NCBI GenBank assembly: GCA_026874595.1 | Contig: CM049310.1 | Coordinates: 14,670,058-14,734,057, forward strand | Direction: 5' to 3' | DNA from: Sipunculus nudus | Lineage: Eukaryota > Annelida > Sipuncula > Golfingiida > Sipunculidae | DNA: 64,000 nucleotides | In this document: positions 25,001-34,439 of the stretch, one piece after another | Position numbering within the stretch: position 1 is the first letter of the stretch | How the letters are laid out: every line of letters begins with the position of its first letter | Translations under genes and position numbers: made by a program | Notes under the pieces: generated by a model | The model's database searches: none | What the model saw: the letters and a program-made list of their open reading frames with translations, nothing else | What the model was told of the DNA's origin: nothing

Positions 25001-25672
25001 AAACTAATATAAATTTTGCAAGGTTCCTGAATGTTGATTTATCTCATAAAATTTTGGATTTGTCACAATGGTAACCATGCAACATATTGGTATCTTAGTG
25101 AATGGTTATTATTGTGATTGTTAGTATAGGCTGACCATCAATATTTTTATAAAAACTATGTTTCATATACATATATGAGTGTATTGATGGTAAGTTGTAG
25201 TGAACTGAAGCAAAAACGTTACTCCACATGGCAGGGGCAAATGGATTAGTTATACTACAGCAGCACAGGTTGGGGCATAGCGCAGATCGCACGTAAAACA
25301 TTCATGTCTTGTATATTGGCTGTAAATCTAGATAATGTGAGATGAACCAGACCTTGGTAGTTGCTGGCTATGATTTTTACAGATCGGCCGACAGGATTTA
25401 CACGATCAGTGCTTTGTGGGGCTGGATGCATATGTAGAATATGTCCATGGATGGCATAATAAATCATATTATTTAAGCAGTCCTGTCCTTGTGCTCTCCC
25501 CAGGGAGTCAATGAGAGATTAATAGCTCACTCTTTTTCTGTAACTGCCCTCAATGATGGAGTATATTGTATATACATGTTTTATTATTAAAGTGATATTG
25601 GATCCCTGGGGCTTTAAGAAGAATTACACCATAAATGATGGGTTGGTACTTTTAATAACATATCTCATTCAA
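22058..25672. other. Non-coding stretch, no gene seen
   Basis: Long AT-rich sequence without supported genes. I looked for later S28 exons (RYYG, GGSYGG) and found none. Confidence 0.55.
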
Positions 25673-25826
25673 TTATATATATATATATATACACATACAT
25701 ACATACATACAGTAAAATGCTGTTTTTCTGAAAATTTGTTTTTCCAAATTGAAAATGGTGAACAAAAATTTTATTTGTTGTTACAAAATATTTTTCAAGC
25801 ATATAAATATATATATATATATATAT

Positions 25827-25880
<54 letters not shown>

Positions 25881-25889
25881 TTATATATC
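25673..25889. repeat. (AT)n and (ATAC)n microsatellites
   Basis: An AT tract at 25673-25690 runs into an ACAT/ATAC tract to 25711. A second, longer AT tract occupies about 25800-25889. Open frames through these tracts encode only Tyr-Ile repeats. Confidence 0.95.
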
Positions 25890-26461
25890 TGACATGAATG
25901 AAGCTCTGAAATTAAAATAATAAGACACATATGTAACTGCTGTTGGTATGAGGCAAAGCTATAAAGCAAACAGCTCCATCTTTCATCACCCACCTGACCT
26001 AGGGGTACCTTTAATTAAGTGAATAGGCTAATGTATGTTCTAAGGTTCAGCCCTAATACTTGTTGTCCACATAGCAAGAATATGCCTTCATACTGTCATC
26101 CATTCATTTTGTGAATGTTAAGGGATTCTGCATGTCATTTAATTGGTTGTCACCTGTAATATTATTATGTATATATTACAAAATTATATTAATTAGATCA
26201 AACCTAAGGTTCCATTTCAATAGTTATCAAAGCTTTAATTTGCATGATACATTTCACTTTTTTATCACCAATTTACCATATTAAACCTGTGTCTGAAAAG
26301 GTGCATGATACCAGAATGTTGTTTTTCATCAGTGTACCTAAACAAGCAGAGTCATCACAAATTTTGCATATATCTGACAGAATTAAAGTCCTCTGGTTTC
26401 ACAAAGTAAAATGAGGAAACTTTCATAGATTGACTGACCTTCACTTTTGTACCATGTATTG
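25890..26461. other. Left flank of the gypsy element
   Basis: Non-coding. CCATGT at 26452-26457 lies four bases from the left LTR and matches CCATGT abutting the right LTR at 32981; it may be a slightly displaced target-site duplication. Confidence 0.5.
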
Positions 26462-26613
26462 TGTATCTTGTTGGAGAACTTTACATACAACACAAGGCAG
26501 GTATTGTTCTAAGGCCGAACTACTTTATTATCATCCGCTGTGTATTCATGAGCATTAGTTATCTGATATATATATATATATATATACGTTGATGTATACT
26601 ACAGTTCATCACA
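26462..26613 (-). repeat. 3' LTR of the gypsy element (152 bp)
   Basis: In element orientation it runs from TGTGATGAACTG to CAAGATACA (TG...CA ends). It contains a TA microsatellite at about 26566-26586 and a GATAATAAAG word. It is adjacent to a polypurine tract at 26614. Confidence 0.9.
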
Positions 26614-26622
26614 TCTCCTCCC
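26614..26622 (-). other. Polypurine tract of the gypsy element
   Basis: On the - strand, GGGAGGAGA directly precedes the 3' LTR start TGTGATG, the expected position for the plus-strand primer. Confidence 0.75.
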
Positions 26623-26862
26623 GTCTTATTTTAACTTCCGTTCTTGTTGAGTTCTTTTGGTTTTTATTAGGATGTATATGTATTTTTTTTTATATTTACC
26701 ACTACATTTATGTGGAAAATCAACATTTAACTGTATGCTGACAAAGGAGAGGAGAAGTTACTAGCACGTCACTCTCTAGTGAACCTTTACCGTTCACTCA
26801 ACTAAGCTATATAATTAGAGTCCATAGAGCTCTCGAGGGTGTCTTTGCCTTGCAGGATACTG

Positions 26863-27874
26863 TCAAACACTTTCATCATCTGTTGTCATGTTTGTATTGC
26901 CTTTGAAGTCGTATGTCAGCATGTCAGAATCATCTGCGGCTGTTGTTGACTGAAAGGAACTGGAGTTGTCTAAATCGGATGCATGATCTGAATCCGGTTT
27001 CTCCAGTGATGTGGCAGTGGAGCGAGGTACTAACTGGTCTACGTGTCGCCTCCAAATCCGTGAGTCTTCCATCCTCACTCCATATGATACGGGCCCTGTC
27101 TGCCTCGTGATCACGCCTGGAAGCCACTTCTCTCCTTCTCTGTAATTTCTTGCAAAAAACATGCTGGTTAGTATCGAAGTGTCTCTGCTTTCCTGTTCTG
27201 GTCAGCATAGAACCGGTTTGTTTAAGTGCAATGTCGTTCTGTAGGTTTGGTATAATGGCACTAAGCCGGGTTCTGAGTTGTCGACCAAGGAACAACATGG
27301 GGTGTGATTCATTCATTGTAGAATGTGGTGTGTTGCGATACGCCAGTAGAAATTTTGCTAGTTTGGATTTTGTTGTCAAATCAGCCTTGGCTGCTTTCAG
27401 ACCCTGTTTGAGTGTTTGTACAAACCGTTTTGCAAGTCCGTTAGTTGAAGGGTGATATGGTGCTGATCTGATGTGCTTGATATTGTTTGCTTTCATGAAG
27501 TCTGCGAATTCTTCGGATGTGAATTGAGGCCCATTATCGCTAACAATTTGCTCAGGGAGTCCGGTGCGACTGAACATTTCTCTAAGGGCTTGGATTGTTT
27601 GTTTGGTTGAAGTGGACTGCATAATGGCTACCTCTGGCCATTTTGAGTGCGCATCTACGACAACAAGAAAGTTTTCACCGATGAATGGATCGGCAAAATC
27701 TATGTGGATCCTTTGCCATGGTCTTGTCGGCCAAACCCACGGGTGTAAGGGTGCCGCAATGGGCATTGGTTGTACACTCTGACACTCGTTGCATGTTTTT
27801 GCCATGCTTGTGATTTCATCATTTAGGCGTGGCCACCAAACGTGGCTCCTAGCCAGCGCCTTCATCTTAATAAT
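26863..27874 (-). pseudogene. Gypsy integrase (broken)
   Basis: From the TGA at 27875 the frame continues with the rest of an HHCC zinc-binding region (TCNEC), then the rve core. The first Asp is in HIDFADPF and the second in VSDNGPQF. The third acidic position reads Lys in STNGLAKRFV, where active relatives have an acidic residue. The C-terminal GPY/F-like part (VSYGVRMED, WRRHVDQLV) is in another frame from about 27160, so at least one indel separates it. Integration activity is not expected. Confidence 0.85.
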
Positions 27875-28688
27875 TCAGAGATGTCCCTCATGAAGTTCTT
27901 GAAGCACTGGTTGCCTTAGTGTCTCTGGGACGATTACTCGGATGCGCCACATGAGGCATCCCTGTTGGATGGTGATTTCGTTTTTTCTTGATACGTACGG
28001 TGTCAGATCCTCTTCATGGCAGTAATCAGGCAAGCCGTTTTGAACTAGTGCCAATACCTTTGAAAGAGTTTTGTCTCTTGCTGTCTCTCTGCGAATTTGT
28101 TTTGAAAGAGTTTTGTCTCTTGCTGTCTCTCTGCAAACTTGTTTTGCTGTTACTGGCACCTTTTCAATCTGTGATAGCTCGAACAAGTGGGCACTGTCAG
28201 ACTTTTTATCTGGAGCTTCTCCTAAAGGAAGACGCGAGAGCCCATCTGCATTGGAGTGATCCTTCGTGTTTCTGTACATGATGTCATAGTTGTGGGCCGA
28301 GAGTAGTAGTGCCCGTCGTTGAAGACGTGCGGCTGCTAGGGTTGGAATGGCGGTCTTTGGACCGAAAATTGCGACAAGAGGCTTGTGGTCCGTTATCAGG
28401 GTAAACTTACTTCCAAAAAGGTACATGTGGAATTTCTTCAATCCAAATATGATGCTGAGCGCTTCCTTTTCGATCTGCGCATAATTCTGTTCTGCCTTGC
28501 TTAGAGTTCTTGATGCAAATGCGATAGGCTTATCCTTGCCTTGATCATTGACGTGTGAGATAACGGGTCTGATTTCGTACGCTGAAGCGTCACACGCTAG
28601 TCATATGGGCAATTCTGGATTGTAATGGGTGACGACCTTGGTCGAAGTCAATGCCTCTTTAATATCTTTAAATGCTTTGTCGCAGTGT
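27875..28688 (-). pseudogene. Gypsy RNase H and start of integrase (broken)
   Basis: The RNase H domain shows LACDASAYEI, then FTLITDHKPLVAIF and AHNYDIMYRN with SNADGLSRLP at its end, as in gypsy elements. The first histidines of the integrase zinc finger follow (LHEGH). An in-frame TGA at 28601-28603 lies just before the first catalytic Asp region, and a second at 27875-27877 interrupts the zinc finger. The 28140 area contains a 45-bp direct duplication (ETARDKTLSK encoded twice) relative to a single expected copy. Confidence 0.85.
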
Positions 28689-29739
28689 TTAATTTGTCCA
28701 TTGCCACTGGGCTTCCTTCTTAAGCAGTTTATTCAGTGGGTGAAGTTTTGATGACAAATTTGGTAGGAATCTAGCATAATAGTTGACCATGCCTAAGAAG
28801 GATCTCAACTGGGAGACACTGGCTTCGGTGCATCTACAATTGCTTGATCTTTTCCGTTGAGGCATGAAGACCCTCGGCATCAATAACATGCCCCAGATAG
28901 GTTAGTGAACATTTCAGAAAGGCACATTTCTGTTTCTTTATTCTTAATCCATATCCCTGAAGTCTTTCTAAAACTTTGTTTAAGTTATTTAGGTGTTCTT
29001 CATTGGTTTTGCCAGTGACTAAGATATCATCTTGGTAGCACAGTACTCCTGTGAGTCCTTGGAGAATTTGGTCCATGGCTCTTTGGTAGGTTGCCGGGGC
29101 TGACGTGACGCCAAACGCATGTCTGTTGTAGCGATACAGTCCTTTTGGAGTGTTTATTGTTAGGAATATTTTTTATTTGTCTTCCACTTCCATTTGGAGA
29201 TAGGCGTGGGCGAGGTCAATTTTGCTGAACGGTTGTCCACCTGTCAGTTTTGTGAACATATCTTCAATACGTGGCATGGGATACTGGTCTACTTGGAGAA
29301 CAGGATTTACCGTCACTATGAAATCTCCGCAAATTCGAACTGAACCATCAGGCTTAACCACAGGAACGATTGGCGTAGCCCATGTGCTGTTCTTCACAAG
29401 AGAGATTATTTTATCCCTGCATAGCCTTTCTAGGTCCTCATTAACCTTTTCCTGTAGTGCGTAGGGAATTGGTCGTGCTCGGCAAAATTTTGGTTGACAG
29501 TCCGGTTGTATGGCAAGTCTTGCTTTAATGTCTTTCATTGTCCCCAGCTCATCTTTGAATAGATCCTCAAGTTTCTCCAGGATTTCTTTCAGTTTAGTCT
29601 GCACTTGTTCCGGTTTGTTGATCAACTTGATTGATTGCCAGTTGAGCTTGATCTTTTCAAGCCACGACAACCAAAGAGTGCGGGTCCGTCTGTGTCTCTG
29701 ACGAACAGCTGTAGATTTGCACTTAAAATTGTTCTTCAT
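28689..29739 (-). pseudogene. Gypsy reverse transcriptase (broken)
   Basis: Motifs in order: PYALQEKVNEDLERL; NSTWATPIVPVVKPDGS; motif A FSKIDLAHAYLQ; a TAA stop at 29173-29175; in the same frame FGVTSAPATYQRAMD; the catalytic YQDD at 29026-29037; LTYLGHVIDAEG. Then a shift of frame near 28850 leads to QLRSFLGMVNYYARFLPNL. A further shift near 28690 connects to RNase H. The catalytic Asp residues themselves are intact. Confidence 0.88.
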
Positions 29740-29907
29740 ATTCTACAGTCACATTTATGACTCCAGATGGAGAGATTGCTTCTCCGGTGTACGTTTTTAG
29801 AATGATATCTGTTTTATGGAGTCGTTAATCGTTGAACAATTGTTCATACTCTCGCTTGGAAATCGGCGATATGGCGGATCCAGTGTCCAACTCCATTTTC
29901 AGTTTTC
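29740..29907 (-). pseudogene. Gypsy aspartic protease remnant
   Basis: Immediately after the Helitron-like insertion the - strand reads MELDTGSAISPIS, with the active-site DTGS encoded at 29876-29887 and the downstream GEAISPSGVINV block. An in-frame stop follows about ten residues after the active-site block. The upstream protease leader is separated by the 1.9-kb insertion. Confidence 0.75.
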
Positions 29908-31791
29908 AGCTCAGCTGACTATAATTCATCTGAGCTATAGTCGTGGTCCTTTGTCCGTCGTCCGTCCATCCGGCCGTCTGTCCGTTAACAGGGCACGTTT
30001 TAAAACCATTAGACCTACGAATCCAAAACTTTGCATACTATTAGATGTCCCCAAAATCTCCTACCATACCGAAAATTGGGTCATTAGGACTTCGTTTCTT
30101 CGAAATATTAAGGAAAAACCTCCGTTTTCATAAAAAAGCCATTGTTACACTTCAAGGCTGCCTAATATCAAAACCACTAAACTGTTTTTGATCATATTTA
30201 GTATTCATATTTTTTCATACATTTTCTATGAATAAACCAAAAATTAGGTCAGTATTGGGTATTATTTTGAAGTAATGGGCCAAAATATAATGCAATTTTT
30301 TAAAAATCAGGAAATATATTTACTAACCTAACATGAGAATTGCTGAAGCTGGAGACTTTTTTTCAGGAATATAGCTTTATTTAATTAAGATTCAGTTGTT
30401 TACCCAAAATTAGATCTGAATTTTGCAAATTTGTCAAGTTATAAGCATAAATAAAAAATCAATACCTTAAATTTTGTCCAACTTTGGCAATGGCATGTTT
30501 TTCCCTGTAAGCACTCTTGATTTAATTTTCACAACATATATACATAAGGATTTAATCCTTTAAAATCTGAAATTTCAAAGGAATTGATTGAAAAGAGTAG
30601 CTTTAATTCAAGTTTCCATACACCATGTCAAGTGTTGTTTACATCTAGCCCACCTAGTAGTACAGCCTTCACTTGCATTATGTAACTGACCCCAGGCAGC
30701 TTGGCTTGGCTCAGCTTGGCCACTACTAGAGGGCTTCCCCTCTGCCCTGCATCCCCCCCCCCCCGATGGTTCATTAACTAGATGAATGTTATAATTTTCT
30801 GTATTTTATTTTATTCTTGGCTATGCTACATTTTAGATTTTGTATTGTACCACCAGGGTTACAATGATTAAAGTGCACATTTAATTGTGTCCACAAAGTG
30901 GTGTATTGGTATGAAAGTGGATGTTCATCAGATAAGTAATTCCTTACTTCAGAAAGTAAAAACTTCACCAGGTGTGAAATTGACTGTTAATTCCAGTAAT
31001 AAATCATAGCTGAGATAGTAATTAGCACTATGATATTGTTTGTCCCTCATTCAACCAACAGTGTGTATATTTTATTTGAAAAGATGTTTTTATTTTATCA
31101 AATTTACTGAATCTTTTATTTCATTTCAGTGAATAAAATTAAGCATGTACTGAAAACTCCAATGTGCAAAACTTTTTAATAGTGGTTCAAGGAATAATCT
31201 TGTAGATGCCATATTGTGGCATTATTTTCTTTTAAATTCACTTTAAATATTTGTGATTTAAAAATAATAAAATATATGTGTATGCATAATATGACCCAAT
31301 ATGAGCTTCACTCTGGATATATAATGATTGCAACTTAGAATTCTAATATTTTAACTTATATTTTCAGTTTTTTTATTACAAATTTATAAAACTTGTAAAT
31401 AAAAAAAAATGAATCAGATAAAAACTATTAATGGAAAAAGTGGATATGCTAAAAAAATAGGCTTATAAATAAACTTAAATGCATTATTCTCTTGAAAGTG
31501 AAATAAAGGTATTAGTCCATTCTGTCCACTTGCCTGTCCATCTGTAAATTTTTCATATGCATCACAGTATCTCAAAACTGTTACTGTTTTTCTTCATGAC
31601 AGTCTTGTCAGAGTATTAGTTTGTAATCATATATTTAGAACTTTACTATAACCAAGTAGGAGGGCCCCTTTCCTCTTAGCTTCTCATATGCTTATATAAA
31701 TGAAAAACATTACAATAGAATATTTTGCATATTTTGCATTTGCAAAAATTTCAAACTTCAGCTGAGCGCCGAGACCCATGGGTCCCTTGTT
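29908..31791 (+). mobile_element. Helitron-like element, copy 4, inserted in the gypsy element
   Basis: The left end is AGCTCAGCTGACT at 29908. The right end is TCAGCTGAGC at 31758-31767, then the hairpin GACCCATGGGTC and CCCTTGTT ending near 31791. The flanks belong to gag (right) and protease (left) of the gypsy element, so both borders are defined by the interrupted host element. The interior is closely similar to 9417-11220 of copy 2. No coding capacity is seen. Confidence 0.85.
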
Positions 31792-31813
31792 GGTCATTGA
31801 CCTTGGGATATAC

Positions 31814-32674
31814 CTAAATTGGTTTACTGGTTTGACTTCTGACATTCAGAAGTTTTATGCAACACTCATCATCAGACTCATTGTTGCTGCTTTCGTAGCT
31901 TGAGCTCGTATCGGCCTCGACATGGTACATTTTTCTGTGTGTGTTTTTTCTGCTTTTCTGGTTATTATGTTTGCGTGTCTCAGATGACTGTTTTGCGCGG
32001 CATTCCCTGAAGATGTGGCTTTGTTTGCCACATTTACTACAGGTTGCCTCTTTAAACCAACACTCATTTTTAGTGTGGCCCCTGCCGCTACATCTAGAGC
32101 ACTTGTCTCCCCGTGGTTTGTAATTGACCTTATGTACTGGTTCCTGTGTCCCTCTTAGCTCCTGTGCATCGCGCGCCGCCATTTCCATGGCCGTTGCTAT
32201 TTCAACAGCTCTTTTGAAACTAAGATTTTCTTCAGTTAAGAGTCTTTTCTGTATCATCTCGTGGCGCAGTCTGCATACAAGGCAGTCAGTTAGTGCATCA
32301 TTCAGTGCGTCTCCGAATCGGCAATGTTCAGAAAGACCTTTTAGCACTGCGACATAGTCAGCAATGGTTTCCCTGGGTCCTTGGTTGCAACAGTGAAACC
32401 TAAACCGCTCGGCTATCGTTTTTGGCCGCGGGGCATAGTGCTGACCCAGCACGTCTGTGATCTGTTCGTATGTGCACGCGGGTGGCTTCTCAGGGGCAAT
32501 CAGACGTCTCAATAAATTGTACGTTTTTGCACCCATTAGTGACAAGATAGCTAGTACTTTCTTTTTATTGTTGATGTCATTGACTAAGAAGAACTGATCC
32601 AGTCGTTCTAGATAAGAGGGCCAGGTGTCCTGCGCTTCATCAAACGGATATACTTTTCCTATATGGGCAGCCAT
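31814..32674 (-). CDS. Gypsy gag polyprotein (286 residues, intact frame)
   Basis: The structural Gag starts MAAHIGKVYPFDEAQDTW. A retrotransposon Gag core (about residues 15-170) is followed by two CCHC zinc knuckles: CSRCSGRGHTKNEC (about 188-201) and CSKCGKQSHIFREC (about 207-220). An acidic/serine tail ends in a stop 23 bp before the Helitron-like insertion. It would form particles and bind element RNA. Unlike pol, this frame is unbroken. It is the first gene of the element, downstream of the 5' LTR at 32839. Confidence 0.9.
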   Translation of the reverse strand: MAAHIGKVYPFDEAQDTWPSYLERLDQFFLVNDINNKKKVLAILSLMGAKTYNLLRRLIAPEKPPACTYEQITDVLGQHYAPRPKTIAERFRFHCCNQGPRETIADYVAVLKGLSEHCRFGDALNDALTDCLVCRLRHEMIQKRLLTEENLSFKRAVEIATAMEMAARDAQELRGTQEPVHKVNYKPRGDKCSRCSGRGHTKNECWFKEATCSKCGKQSHIFRECRAKQSSETRKHNNQKSRKNTHRKMYHVEADTSSSYESSNNESDDECCIKLLNVRSQTSKPI

Positions 32675-32838
32675 TGTTGCATGCGCGAAGGGTAGCTTTG
32701 CAGTTCAAAGATGAGAACGGGGTGTGACAGTGATCATTCCTACCTTGCTATTGTCATCTGGCCAGTCTGTTACTGACCTTTTTTGTTGTTATTTATCGTG
32801 CTTTCGGGCTCGTGATGGATCCTCATCGCCAGTTAATA

Positions 32839-32980
32839 TGTATCTTGTTGGAGAACTTTACATACAACACAAGGCAGGTATTGTTCTAAGACCGAACTAC
32901 TTTATTATCATCTACTGTGTATTCATGAGCATTAGTAATCTGATATATATATACGTTGATGTATACTACAGTTCATCACA
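32839..32980 (-). repeat. 5' LTR of the gypsy element (142 bp)
   Basis: TGTGATGAACTG...CAAGATACA in element orientation. It differs from the 3' LTR by about four substitutions and a shorter TA tract. After it the element reads TATTAACTGGCGATGAGG, the probable primer-binding region, though the tRNA is not identified. Confidence 0.9.
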
Positions 32981-33087
32981 CCATGTGTACCAGCCTTCTC
33001 CACCAGGTGTCTCTCTCCACCACTGGCTATATTAGAGTGACATGACTGTGAATACTGAGATGCTTATTCTGTTCTGTTACATTTAAC

Positions 33088-33636
33088 TGTTACATCATAT
33101 CTTTATTCCATTTGTCTCACAACATGCGCAGCGGACATATATTTCCCGGAAACTTTCATGCAGGAGTTCACAAATTTCAAGTCCATTGGATGTAACAAAA
33201 TGAGTTTAATTCCATGAACGTCACAAATGGCTTTCACCCAGACTGGTTCCAGTCTTGCAAACAGTACTTCCAGAATACACAGTTCTTTGGCTTTGGCTGT
33301 CGTTAACTGGCTCCAAATACAATTCTTCAATACACAAAGTATTCCTCAGTCCTGCTCAGTAAACATATAACTATCTCCAGGAACAATAAATATCCTAACA
33401 CAGAGCTCAACCAACACTCCACCAGTAGTGCAAATCTATGTCTCATGACACGTCTTCTGAAGAACAATTCTACTCTGACTAACTTCTCCCTGGGATTGGT
33501 GTGACTTCTATCTTATTATCCTATGAGGCTCTTATTTATTATAACCTGGCCTGGTAAATACATTAGTTTCACTATTCAAGATTACCATATGACCCACTGC
33601 ATTTATGACCCGGGTACCCAGTCATCCTGTGAAACA
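33088..33636 (-). mobile_element. Possible solo LTR
   Basis: On the - strand the segment starts TGTTTCACAGG, contains a TATA-like TTATAATAAATAAG near its first third, and ends GGAATAAAGATATGATGTAACA-like with an AATAAA signal. TG...CA ends and signal order fit an LTR, but no target duplication or second copy is seen. A 75-codon frame inside (33103-33330) is unrecognised. Confidence 0.35.
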
Positions 33637-34439
33637 TATAATGTAAATATTTTAAAGATAGGAAAGTTAGGCTGGTCTAAGTAAGGCAGTTTTCCCAGAA
33701 AAGGAAAATATGCACAAATGCATGGTACTATGACATTTTGGGTATCAGCACAGTGACGCCATGATCGATCAGTTCATCTCAACGATACATGAGTGCCCAT
33801 CCAGGCACTTGGGAACAATTTTCGACCAGTCGTCTATGGATCATAGTCCGACACATTTAATAAAAATAAGCACAGTGTTACCAATCTTCAGATACGGGAG
33901 TCTCAGGCACGTCAGCTCAAAGTGAGAACCTATAAGTTATATTTTATCCTAGTAATGGAAGTGCTACATCCTCTGTATAAGGACTGTCATCCGTAAAGTA
34001 GTGATTACTCACTCTGTCATTGTACCTTTCAGAATATTATGAAAAAATAATATATCCTTGCACGTTTTTCCTGAAGCCAAACTTTTTTTACACCTCTGGT
34101 GGCTGATAATTTAAATATGCTGATATACAGCTACTACTAATAAAGGGTGAATTATTGTTCAGGTTCCTTGCTTGGCTGGTATAAATCTACTTGATAAACA
34201 TGTATGACAATTGTTTTTATTTACATCTGTAGTTAATCAAGTATACTCACAAGATTCCTACTTCTAATCTATATGAACCCACTCCTAGCTTTGCATTCAT
34301 GAAATGATTTGGATAAATCCAGTTTTTAAGCAAATATTAATACTTACTTTTACTGAACATGTCAGCACTGAAAATGATTTACTCTTGAATGATTTGTGTG
34401 TTATATGACAAGAATACCTAGGGGCTTGGAGTAATTTTT
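33637..34439. other. Non-coding stretch, no gene seen
   Basis: Sequence between the possible solo LTR and Helitron-like copy 5; nothing recognised. Confidence 0.55.

Larger units (their letters stand above)
26462..32980 (-). mobile_element. Ty3/gypsy LTR retrotransposon, decayed and interrupted
   Basis: This is a full-length - strand element bounded by two short LTRs, with gag, protease, RT, RNase H and integrase in gypsy order. Relics of inactivation visible by eye are a TAA at 29173-29175, a frame change near 28850, another near 28690, TGA codons at 28601-28603 and 27875-27877, a frame change near 27150, Lys at the catalytic Glu position of integrase, and a 1.9-kb Helitron-like insertion between gag and protease. 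The LTRs differ at only about four positions plus a microsatellite length change. There is no env-like frame. The two-knuckle gag and the sequence style fit the Mag/K02A2.6-like lineage common in marine invertebrates. Confidence 0.9.

Noticed and set aside
25553-25993. Tyr-Ile repeat proteins
   Set aside because: Translations of (AT)n microsatellites.
26913-29701. Plus-strand frames across the gypsy element
   Set aside because: Antisense shadows of the minus-strand pol domains.
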